Below are positions 1 through 5,522 of a stretch of DNA of 5,572 nucleotides, one piece after another. This DNA comes from Propionibacteriaceae bacterium (GTDB lineage Bacteria > Actinomycetota > Actinomycetes > Propionibacteriales > Propionibacteriaceae): NCBI GenBank assembly GCA_030450535.1, contig JAKDIK010000194.1:1-5572 (forward strand). The letters are read 5' to 3'. The notes beneath the pieces were generated by a model. That model was not told the DNA's origin and did no database searches. It was given only the letters and a program-made list of their open reading frames with translations. Every line of letters starts with the position of its first letter. Position 1 is the stretch's first letter. The translations under genes were made by a program, and so were the position numbers.

Positions 1-54
1 GGCGTAGTAGTCGCGCAGCAGGTCGTTGGCCTCAGCCCAGGCGGGGCGTCTCAC
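1..54 (-). CDS. 5' fragment of a probable DNA-3-methyladenine glycosylase I gene (partial, runs off the left edge)
   Basis: Eighteen codons are visible, starting at a GTG at base 54 and reading MRRPAWAEANDLLRDYYA. An in-frame TAA lies four codons upstream of the GTG, so the start must be this GTG or lie further inside. The pattern R-x-x-W-x(5)-D-x-L-x-x-Y-Y resembles the N-terminus of Tag-family glycosylases, where E. coli Tag has R-C-G-W, then D-P-L and Y-H-D-x-E-W-G; the diagnostic E-W-G would fall just outside the window. Tag removes 3-methyladenine from alkylated DNA. The gene is co-directional with the upstream regulator, with 23 bases between them, so they may share a transcript, but no functional link to sugar acid metabolism is expected. 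The match rests on few residues and is recalled rather than searched. Confidence 0.45.
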   Translation of the reverse strand, partial: MRRPAWAEANDLLRDYYA

Positions 55-77
55 GACAAGACATTAGGCCGCATCCG

Positions 78-809
78 TCAGGCCTTGTCAGCGCGATGCG
101 CGCCGTCGGGGTCCAGGTGCCGCGACTCCTCCAGGGCGGCCGTCGCGATGCGTCGCGCGAGGTGCCAGGAGCGGTCCGGCTCGCGCCGCTGGATGGCGCT
201 GGCGAGGGCGAGGTGGTCGGCCACGGCCGTCGGATCGGGGTGCGCGGGCGTGAGCCCGGTGCGGACGCGGCCGCGCAGGATCTCCTCCAGCGCCGGGGCG
301 AAGTGGGCGAACATCTCGTTGCCGGACGCGTGGAGCAACAGGGCGTGAAATTCCACGTCCAGGTCGAGAAAGGTCTCGGGATCCTCGGTCTCGGCGGCCG
401 TCCACATGCGCGCCGCCACGCTCATCAGCCGGCCCACCACCGCCGCGTCCCCACGCGAGGCCGCGAGGCTGGCCGCCTCCGGTTCGAGGGCGTTGCGGAT
501 CTCGGCGAGCGATCGCAACTGGTCCAGCCGGTTGCGGGAAGCCAGCCGCCACGCGATCAGCTGCGGGTCGAAGACGTTCCAGGCGCTCGGCGGCAGCGTG
601 CGCGTCCCGACGCCGCGCGTCGACTCGACCATGCCCAGGGCGCCCAGCACGCGCAGCACCTCGCGCACCACCGAGCGGGAGACGCCGTGTTCGGTGGTCA
701 GCTCGTCGATCGACACCACCGTGCCCGTGGCCAAGTCGCCGTCGCAGATGCGCTGCCCCAGGGTGTTCAGGAGCTGCTGGTGACTGCCGGGACGCTGGGT
801 GGGGACCAT
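78..809 (-). CDS. FadR-subfamily GntR transcriptional regulator, DgoR-like
   Basis: This 243-residue protein is a likely repressor of the divergent transporter/dehydratase operon. Residues about 10-75 form the GntR winged helix-turn-helix, with recognition-helix region GVSRSVVREVLRVLGALGMV (42-61) followed by the wing (ESTRGVGTRT). Residues about 92-230 form the all-helical FCD ligand domain, with D151 and H155 in DVEFHALLLHASGN and H199 in ADHLAL. Between the domains, SAWNVFDPQLIAWRL resembles the W-N-x-x-D-x-x-x-x-x-W linker of E. coli DgoR. The third metal-ligand histidine of typical FCD domains appears to be Ile221, and DgoR as I recall it also lacks that histidine. I chose ATG 809 because the GntR homology starts right after it and because a TANNNT-like element sits 5 bases upstream, as in leaderless actinobacterial transcripts. 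An in-frame ATG at 848 would add 13 residues. The ligand is inferred to be galactonate or a close relative, from the neighbours only. Confidence 0.88.
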   Translation of the reverse strand: MVPTQRPGSHQQLLNTLGQRICDGDLATGTVVSIDELTTEHGVSRSVVREVLRVLGALGMVESTRGVGTRTLPPSAWNVFDPQLIAWRLASRNRLDQLRSLAEIRNALEPEAASLAASRGDAAVVGRLMSVAARMWTAAETEDPETFLDLDVEFHALLLHASGNEMFAHFAPALEEILRGRVRTGLTPAHPDPTAVADHLALASAIQRREPDRSWHLARRIATAALEESRHLDPDGAHRADKA

Positions 810-814
810 ACCTG

Positions 815-820
815 ATGATA
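815..820 (-). promoter_or_regulatory. Candidate -10 element of the regulator gene (leaderless mRNA)
   Basis: On the minus strand this reads TATCAT, five of six matches to TATAAT, and its last base is separated from the ATG at 809 by five bases. That spacing would place transcription initiation at or next to the A of the start codon. No good Shine-Dalgarno sequence precedes the ATG, only CAGGT, which fits leaderless translation. No convincing -35 box is seen. A second -10-like hexamer, TATGAT, lies at 888-883 on the same strand and would instead give a leader of about 65 bases. Confidence 0.4.
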
Positions 821-828
821 GAACGTTC
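821..828. promoter_or_regulatory. Perfect 8-bp palindrome upstream of the regulator, possible autoregulatory operator
   Basis: GAACGTTC is self-complementary and lies directly upstream of the candidate -10 of the regulator gene, where a bound repressor would block RNA polymerase. FadR-type proteins bind short palindromes as dimers, but the sequence does not match the T-N-G-T-N(0-3)-A-C-N-A consensus of the subfamily well. An 8-bp palindrome can occur by chance, so this is only a candidate. Confidence 0.25.
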
Positions 829-876
829 CAACGGGTATCTCCGACCATCTCATCGACACCCACCGCTCTCTTCGGC

Positions 877-904
877 TTGCAAATCATACTTTCTTCGCTA
901 TCGT
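877..904 (+). promoter_or_regulatory. Candidate sigma-70-type promoter of the transporter/dgo operon
   Basis: A -35-like TTGCAA at 877-882 and a -10-like TATCGT at 899-904 are separated by 16 bases. Each matches the housekeeping consensus at four of six positions. Initiation would be expected near 911, leaving an untranslated leader of roughly 80 bases before the ATG at 994. The segment 876-900 is the most AT-rich part of the intergenic region, which supports a promoter here, though the exact boxes are uncertain. Confidence 0.4.
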
Positions 905-912
905 GACCTGCA

Positions 913-938
913 CATCGGACAAACGAGTCCGTCCGATG
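913..938. promoter_or_regulatory. 8-bp inverted repeat at the predicted +1 region of the operon, candidate operator
   Basis: CATCGGAC at 913-920 is the exact reverse complement of GTCCGATG at 931-938, with a 10-base spacer; arm centres are 18 bases apart. An alternative, tighter pairing (CGGAC with GTCCG, 916-920 and 927-931) is nested inside it. The site sits immediately downstream of the candidate -10 element, where binding by the divergent GntR protein would repress the operon. It could also fold as a hairpin in the mRNA leader. Which protein binds is inferred from position only. Confidence 0.42.
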
Positions 939-939
939 G

Positions 940-949
940 GTGCCGGCAC
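940..949. repeat. 10-bp perfect palindrome in the operon leader
   Basis: GTGCCGGCAC is fully self-complementary. It begins one base after the 913-938 inverted repeat ends and lies about 45 bases upstream of the binding-protein start. It is short and GC-rich, so chance is a real possibility. It might be a second half of a compound operator or contribute to leader structure. Confidence 0.3.
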
Positions 950-962
950 ACCGCCGAAACCC

Positions 963-982
963 GGATCGAAGTGGATCGAACG
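963..982 (+). repeat. Two tandem 10-bp direct repeats before the binding-protein start
   Basis: GGATCGAA occurs at 963-970 and again at 973-980, so the copies are one DNA helical turn apart. The second copy runs into the ribosome binding site. In-phase direct repeats can be binding sites for a dimeric protein, but two copies alone are weak evidence. Confidence 0.3.
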
Positions 983-988
983 AAGGAG
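982..988 (+). promoter_or_regulatory. Ribosome binding site that sets the binding-protein start
   Basis: GAAGGAG lies five bases before the ATG at 994 and eight before the adjacent ATG at 997. It is the strongest Shine-Dalgarno in the region and rules out the in-frame ATG at 940, whose extra 18 residues would also bury the lipoprotein signal peptide. Confidence 0.8.
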
Positions 989-993
989 CAGTC

Positions 994-2289
994 ATGATGA
1001 TCAGCCGTCGCACGGCGCTCGGCACGATGGGCGGTCTCGCCGCAGCCGCCTCGCTGGCCGGATGCGGAGGGGGAGCGGGTTCCGCCGGTGGCGGCGGGGG
1101 CTCAACCACCGTGCGCGTCACCCTCGCCAACCACGTGTGGACCGAGAACATCAAGGGCGCCATCGCCGAGTTCGAGTCGGCCAGCGGCCTGAAGGTCGAG
1201 CTGACGCAGCTCGCCGAGGATCAGCTGTCCGACCAGTACAACGTCAAGCTCAACGCGGGCACGTCCGAGATCGACGTCATGATGTACCGGCCGCTCCAAG
1301 AGGGCCGGCTCTTCGCCCAGAACGGCTACCTCGCCGACCTCGCCGAGCGTGCGAGCGCGGACGCCGAGTGGAACCTCGCCGACTTCCAGTCCGGCCCCAT
1401 CGCCGCCACCACCTTCGAGAACGTGCTCAAGGGCGTGCCGATCATCACCGAGCGCGAGGTGCTCTATTACCGCAAGGACCTGCTCGAGCAGGCCGGCGTG
1501 AGCGTTCCGACGACCCTCGACGAGCTCGAGGCCGCCGCGCGCACCATCAAGGAGTCCGGCACGGCGGGCTTCGTCGCCCGCACGGGCCGGACGGCCGCCG
1601 TCACCCAGTTCTCCAGCTTCCTGTTCTCCCACGGCGGCGACTTCACCGACGCCTCCGGCGCGGCCGCCGTCAACTCGAGTGCCGCCAAGGACGCCTACGC
1701 CTATTACGGACGCCTGCTGCGCGAGTACGGCCCCGACAACGTCTCCACCGACATGAGCTGGCCCGAGGCCATGGCCGTGTTCACCCAGGGCCAGGCGGCG
1801 TTCTACACCGAGGCGGACTCGCTCTACAAGAACGCGACCGACCCCGCCAAGTCGCGCGTGTCCGACACGGTGGGCTTCGCCGTCTTCCCCGCCGGCGCGG
1901 CCGGCTCGCGGCCCTACAACATCCCCTCCTGGGCGCTGGGCATCAATGAGTCGTCGGAGAACGCCGACAACGCCTGGGAGTTCGTGAAGTGGGCGACCAG
2001 CCGCGCCATGATCCTCACCCAGCAGAAGGCCGGCGTCCCCGGCCCGCGGCAGTCGGTGTGGGACGACCCCGAGGGCATCTCGACCTATCCGGCCGACCTC
2101 GCCGAGGCGATCCTCGCGAGCACCGAATCCGGCGTCGGCCACGATCGCCCGGTCGTCGCCCAGGTCGTCCGGGCCCGCGAGGCGGTCGGCCAGCCGATCG
2201 TCGACGCGATCACCGGCGGTGACGTCAGCGCGTCCGCGGACGCCGCGAACGCCGAGTTCCAAGCCGTCCTCGACGCCGAGAAGAAGTAG
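994..2289 (+). CDS. ABC transporter sugar-binding lipoprotein, family 1 (MalE-like, CUT1)
   Basis: This 431-residue extracellular solute-binding protein captures the substrate and delivers it to the two permeases encoded downstream. Residues 1-24 are a lipoprotein signal peptide: SRR near residue 4, a hydrophobic Ala/Gly stretch, then the lipobox L-A-G-C with Cys24 as the lipidated residue. The S-R-R-x-A-L pattern resembles a twin-arginine (Tat) signal. A Gly/Ser-rich tether (about 25-37) follows, as is usual for actinobacterial lipoproteins. Family hallmarks are the segment VLYYRKDLLEQAGVSVPTTL (156-175), preceded by LKGVPI, and PSWALGINESSENADNAWEF (311-330). The C-terminal helix ends in DAEKK. 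Length is normal for the family. It opens the operon, and its stop is 12 bases from the first permease start. Linkage to a galactonate dehydratase suggests an aldonate or aldonate-containing ligand; the fold itself does not tell the substrate. Confidence 0.93.
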   Translation: MMISRRTALGTMGGLAAAASLAGCGGGAGSAGGGGGSTTVRVTLANHVWTENIKGAIAEFESASGLKVELTQLAEDQLSDQYNVKLNAGTSEIDVMMYRPLQEGRLFAQNGYLADLAERASADAEWNLADFQSGPIAATTFENVLKGVPIITEREVLYYRKDLLEQAGVSVPTTLDELEAAARTIKESGTAGFVARTGRTAAVTQFSSFLFSHGGDFTDASGAAAVNSSAAKDAYAYYGRLLREYGPDNVSTDMSWPEAMAVFTQGQAAFYTEADSLYKNATDPAKSRVSDTVGFAVFPAGAAGSRPYNIPSWALGINESSENADNAWEFVKWATSRAMILTQQKAGVPGPRQSVWDDPEGISTYPADLAEAILASTESGVGHDRPVVAQVVRAREAVGQPIVDAITGGDVSASADAANAEFQAVLDAEKK

Positions 2290-2301
2290 GCGCCCGCCAG
2301 C

Positions 2302-3222
2302 ATGAGCACCATGCCGAGGGTCAGCACCTCCCAGGGCGCGTTCTCCCACTGGGCCAATCGCCATCGCCGGTGGCTGTTCGCGGCGCCGGCGATGGGGTTC
2401 ATCGTGGCACTCATCGCGTTTCCGGTCGCGTGGACGGCCTGGCTGTCGCTGACGGACGCGTCCGGGTCGGTGCGTGCGCCGTCCGAGTTCGTCGGGCTCG
2501 CCAACTACGCCCAGGTGCTCACCGACACCCGGCGCTTCTGGCCGGCGGTCGGCCGCACGGCCGCCTTCACCGGCGTCGTGCTGACCTTCGAGATGCTCTT
2601 CGGCCTGATCATCGCGCTGTTGTTGTGGAAGCCGTTTCGCGGCGAGCGGCTCGTGCGGGTGGCGATCCTGCTGCCGCTGGTCGCCACCCCGGTGGCGGTC
2701 GGCATGATGTGGCGGCTGATCTTCGACCCGGCGATCGGGCCCGTCAACCAGGCGCTCGTGGCCGTCGGCCTGCCCGCCCAGCCGTGGCTGGCCGGCGAGG
2801 CCACGGCGCTGCCGACGGTCATGTTCATGGACATCTGGCAGTGGACGCCCATGGTCGCCCTGATCCTGCTGGCGGGCCTGACGGCACTCCCCGAGGAGCC
2901 GATCGAGGCGGCCCGTGTCGACGGCGCCGCGTGGTGGCAGCAGTTCGCGCACGTGATCTTCCCCATGCTGCGGCCGACATTCATCGTGGCCCTGCTGCTG
3001 CGCGGCATCGACGCGCTGAAGACCTTCGACATCCTGCTCGCCGCCAAGGGCAAGGGCGGCGGCTCCTTCAATGAGGTGGAGACCCTGAACCTCTACGCGT
3101 ACGGGCTCTCGTTCGACTACAACGAGTACGCCGCGAGCTCGACGGTGCTGGTGCTGTTCTTCGCCATCATCGTCGTCTCGATCTTCCTGCTGACCCGCAA
3201 GCGCGAGGAGGCCGGCCGATGA
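2302..3222 (+). CDS. ABC sugar transporter permease, MalF/UgpA type
   Basis: This 306-residue inner-membrane subunit forms half of the translocation pore. About six membrane segments are visible, near residues 24-50, 85-109, 117-140, 170-195, 225-246 and 278-297. Between segments 4 and 5 lies the cytoplasmic EAA loop (about 200-224), with I-E-A-A-R-V-D-G-A and the following F-P-M-L-R-P, which docks onto the ATPase. The start at ATG 2302 has no strong ribosome binding site; the closest is AAGTAGG at 2284-2290, overlapping the preceding stop codon, so translation may be coupled to the binding protein. An in-frame ATG three codons later (2311) is an equally poor alternative. The N-terminus before residue 20 is polar and variable, as is usual for MalF-type subunits. 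Its stop overlaps the next start by four bases. Confidence 0.94.
   Translation: MSTMPRVSTSQGAFSHWANRHRRWLFAAPAMGFIVALIAFPVAWTAWLSLTDASGSVRAPSEFVGLANYAQVLTDTRRFWPAVGRTAAFTGVVLTFEMLFGLIIALLLWKPFRGERLVRVAILLPLVATPVAVGMMWRLIFDPAIGPVNQALVAVGLPAQPWLAGEATALPTVMFMDIWQWTPMVALILLAGLTALPEEPIEAARVDGAAWWQQFAHVIFPMLRPTFIVALLLRGIDALKTFDILLAAKGKGGGSFNEVETLNLYAYGLSFDYNEYAASSTVLVLFFAIIVVSIFLLTRKREEAGR
3205..3211 (+). promoter_or_regulatory. Ribosome binding site of the second permease, inside the first permease gene
   Basis: GAGGAGG lies seven bases before the ATG at 3219 and within the last codons of the upstream gene. Together with the ATGA overlap at 3219-3222, it fixes the start of the second permease and indicates translational coupling, which would keep the two pore subunits at equal levels. 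Confidence 0.85.
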
Positions 3223-4034
3223 AGCGCTCGACCCGCCTCGACCTGCTGCGATTCCTCGCCCTCGCGCTGATCGTGGCCGGCCTCGTGCTACCGATCGCGT
3301 GGATGGTGCTCGCGGCCTTCAAAACGAACGTCGACATCTACGACGCGTCCAAGACCCTGCTCTTCACACCCACGTGGACCAACTTCGAGCGCGTGTTCGC
3401 CCAGGCGAACTTCGGCCAGTACATCGTGAACTCCGCGCTGGTCGCCGTGGCGGCCACCGCCTTCTCGATGGTGCTGGGGGTTCCCGCTGCGTTCGCCATG
3501 TCGCGGTTCGTCATGAACAAGTCGGCGCTCGTCGTCCTCATGGCCCGCGTCATCCCCGGCGTCTCGCTGCTGGTGCCCTGGTACTACATCTTCAGCAACC
3601 TGCGCCTGGTGGGCAGTTTCTGGGTGCTCATCCTCAGCCACATGTTCGTGTCGCTGCCGCTGATCGTCTACATCATGATGGGTTTCTTCGACGGGCTGCC
3701 GGTCGAGATTGAGGAGCAGGGCCTGGTGGACGGCCTCACGCACATCGGTTCGTTCTGGCACCTCATGCTCCCGCTCGCCCGATCGGGCATGGCGACGGCG
3801 GGCATCCTGTCGTTCATCTTCAGTTGGAACAACTTCATGTTCGCGCTCGTGCTGTCGGGGTCGGCGACCAAGACGCTGCCGGTGGCCATCTACGACTTCA
3901 TCGGCTACGCCTCCATCGACTGGGGGGCGCTCATGGCCGCGTCCACCGTCGTCACGGTGCCCATCATGGTGGTGGCACTGTTCACGCAGAAGTACATCGT
4001 CACCGGCCTCACCGCCGGGGCCACGAAGGGGTGA
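3219..4034 (+). CDS. ABC sugar transporter permease, MalG/UgpE type
   Basis: This 271-residue inner-membrane protein pairs with the preceding permease. Hydrophobic segments lie near residues 11-33, 68-94, 103-126, 133-156, 187-212 and 236-256. The EAA loop (about 161-186) reads V-E-I-E-E-Q-G-L-V-D-G and continues to M-L-P-L-A; the usual E-E-A-A is E-E-Q-G here, a mild departure that keeps the conserved D-G. The C-terminus QKYIVTGLTAGATKG is the classic MalG-family tail. Length matches the family. The start overlaps the previous stop as ATGA and is preceded by GAGGAGG. The gene ends two bases before the dehydratase ATG, so transporter and enzyme are made together. No ATPase gene follows, so the pair presumably uses a shared MsiK/MalK-type ATPase encoded elsewhere. 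Confidence 0.95.
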   Translation: MKRSTRLDLLRFLALALIVAGLVLPIAWMVLAAFKTNVDIYDASKTLLFTPTWTNFERVFAQANFGQYIVNSALVAVAATAFSMVLGVPAAFAMSRFVMNKSALVVLMARVIPGVSLLVPWYYIFSNLRLVGSFWVLILSHMFVSLPLIVYIMMGFFDGLPVEIEEQGLVDGLTHIGSFWHLMLPLARSGMATAGILSFIFSWNNFMFALVLSGSATKTLPVAIYDFIGYASIDWGALMAASTVVTVPIMVVALFTQKYIVTGLTAGATKG

Positions 4035-4036
4035 GC

Positions 4037-5185
4037 ATGGAACGCATCGCACGCGTGGAGACCTTTCTGGTCCCGCCGCGCTGGCTGTTCGTCCGTATAG
4101 AAACCGAATCCGGGCTGATCGGGTGGGGCGAGGCGTCCTGCGAGGGTCGCTCCGAGACCGTCCGGACGGCCGTCGCCCAACTCGCCGAGCACCTGATCGG
4201 ACGTGATCCCTTCCGGATCGAGGACCACTGGCAGGTGATGACCAAGGGGTCGTTCTACCGCCACGGCATCATCCTCGGCAGCGCGGTCGCGGGCCTCGAT
4301 CAGGCGCTGTGGGATCTGCGCGGCCGCTCGGTCGGGCTGCCCGTGCACGCGCTGCTGGGCGGGGCCGTCCGCGATCGCGTCCGCGTGTACTGCTGGGTCG
4401 GCGGCGACGACCCGCTCGAGGTGGCCGATCAGATCGCCGCCCAGGTGGCCACCGGCATGACCGCGGTCAAGATGAACGCCTCGGGCCGGATGGCGCCGCT
4501 CGGCAGCCTGGCCGCCCTCCGTGCCGTGGAGGCCCGCGTCGCCGCCGCCCGGGAGGTGCTCGGGCCCGACCGGGACGTCGCCGTGGACCTCCACGGGCGT
4601 TTCACCCTGCCCACCGCCCGCCGTCTCGCCGGCGTCCTGGAGCCCTATCACCCGTTGTTCCTCGAGGAGCCCGTCACCCCGGAGAACTCCCACGCCATCG
4701 GCCGCATGACGGAGGCGACATCGATCCCCATCGCGACCGGCGAGCGCCTCTACCACCGCCAGGAGTTCCTCCCCGTGCTGCAGGCGGGGGTGGCGGTCGT
4801 CCAGCCGGATCTCGCCCACGCGGGTGGGATCAGCGAGGTGCGCCGCATCGCCTCGCTGGCAGAGACCTTCGACGCCCTGCTCGCGCCCCACTGCCCACTC
4901 GGCCCGCTCGCGTTGGCGGCGAGCCTTCAGGTCGGCTTCGCGACGCCCAACCACGTCATCCAGGAGCAGAGCATCGGCATCCACTACAACCTGGACGCCG
5001 AGGTGCTGGACTACCTCGCCGACACCGCCCCGCTCACGTTCGTGGCCGGCCACGTGGAGCTCCTCACCGGGCCAGGGCTCGGCATCGAGATCGATGAGGC
5101 GGCGGTGCGGGACGCCGACCGCCGCGGCCACGCCTGGCGCAACCCCGTGTGGCGCCACGAGGACGGGAGCTTCGCGGAATGGTGA
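4037..5185 (+). CDS. dgoD: D-galactonate dehydratase (enolase superfamily, mandelate racemase subgroup)
   Basis: This cytoplasmic Mg2+-dependent enzyme converts D-galactonate to 2-dehydro-3-deoxy-D-galactonate and water, the first step of the De Ley-Doudoroff galactonate pathway. It is 382 residues, the same length as E. coli DgoD. The N-terminal capping domain (about 1-120) carries P-P-R-W-x-F near residue 13 and F-Y-R-H-G near 73. The barrel domain carries the metal ligands D184, E210 and E236, general acid H186 in DLHGR, and H285 in APHCPLGP with E310 in VIQEQS. These correspond to D183, E209, E235, H185, H285 and E310 in E. coli. The C-terminus WRNPVWRHEDGSFAEW is nearly the same as that of E. 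coli DgoD. ATG 4037 is preceded by AAGGGG at 4026-4031. The end overlaps the next gene by seven bases. A related aldonate substrate is possible, but the full catalytic set favours galactonate. Confidence 0.94.
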   Translation: MERIARVETFLVPPRWLFVRIETESGLIGWGEASCEGRSETVRTAVAQLAEHLIGRDPFRIEDHWQVMTKGSFYRHGIILGSAVAGLDQALWDLRGRSVGLPVHALLGGAVRDRVRVYCWVGGDDPLEVADQIAAQVATGMTAVKMNASGRMAPLGSLAALRAVEARVAAAREVLGPDRDVAVDLHGRFTLPTARRLAGVLEPYHPLFLEEPVTPENSHAIGRMTEATSIPIATGERLYHRQEFLPVLQAGVAVVQPDLAHAGGISEVRRIASLAETFDALLAPHCPLGPLALAASLQVGFATPNHVIQEQSIGIHYNLDAEVLDYLADTAPLTFVAGHVELLTGPGLGIEIDEAAVRDADRRGHAWRNPVWRHEDGSFAEW

Positions 5186-5354
5186 GGTTGCTCGACCTGC
5201 TCGCCGCCGAGCGCGTGGTGGCGATCCTGCGCGGCTCGTCCGCCGCGCACGCCTGCCGCGCCGCCGAGGTGATTGCCGGGGCGGGCGTCCGGCTGCTCGA
5301 GGTGTCGTTGACCACGCCGGACGCCCTCGCCGCCATCGCGGAGCTCACCGCCTC

Positions 5355-5522
5355 GCTGCCACCGGGCTCTTCGGTGCCTCCGCTGTCGCCGGAATCCTGG
5401 CTGGAGCCGTCGGGCTCGCTCGGGTCGTCGGCGAAGGCGGGCGCCGCACCCAGTCCGCCGAAGACAACCGTCACGGCCAGGACGCCAGCAACTGCGAGTG
5501 AACGCAGAGCGGGCTCGGTCAT
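5355..5522 (-). pseudogene. 5' fragment of a secreted protein gene, fused head-on to the aldolase fragment
   Basis: Read from ATG 5522, about 53 residues are plausible coding sequence. They form a Sec-type signal peptide: hydrophobic core AVAGVLAVTVVFGGLGAA (10-27) and a likely cleavage site after A-F-A (residue 31). An acidic Ser/Gly/Pro-rich segment follows (DDPSEPDGSSQDSGDSGG, then TEEPGG), typical of the mature N-terminus of actinobacterial exported proteins. Past base 5355 the frame continues open, but only as antisense of the aldolase and dgoD genes, so the real gene is cut there. Twelve of 53 codons end in A or T, against two of about 63 in the facing aldolase fragment, so the two pieces have different codon habits. 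The ribosome binding site is weak; an in-frame ATG at 5567 would add 15 residues. The protein is not recognised and its function is unknown. Confidence 0.5.
5360..5376. repeat. Short inverted repeat at the aldolase/secreted-protein junction
   Basis: CACCG at 5360-5364 and CGGTG at 5372-5376 are reverse complements around a 7-base loop. They lie where both truncated genes lose their identity. A short snap-back structure like this is a common substrate for template switching or illegitimate recombination, but five base pairs in GC-rich DNA can arise by chance. Confidence 0.35.

Noticed and set aside
810..1163. A longer version of the GntR regulator starting near base 1163.
   Set aside because: The extra 118 residues are Pro/Ala-rich, run through the divergent control region and into the start of the binding-protein gene, and lie ahead of the winged-helix domain that normally begins GntR proteins.
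2290..2301. A possible terminator or promoter between the binding protein and the first permease.
   Set aside because: Only 12 bases separate the genes and they contain no hairpin or promoter-like hexamers.
1102..2952. A 616-codon open frame on the minus strand opposite the binding-protein and permease genes.
   Set aside because: It mirrors the GC-rich third positions of the real genes, crosses two real gene boundaries, and its product is rich in Arg/Gly/His repeats with no recognisable domain.
3824..4036. A dgoD start upstream of 4037.
   Set aside because: The added sequence is the out-of-frame shadow of the second permease. ATG 4037 has a ribosome binding site and gives exactly the family length of 382 residues.
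3905..5158. A 417-codon minus-strand frame opposite dgoD.
   Set aside because: dgoD on the plus strand has its full catalytic set and a family-typical length. The opposite frame is a high-GC shadow with low-complexity composition.
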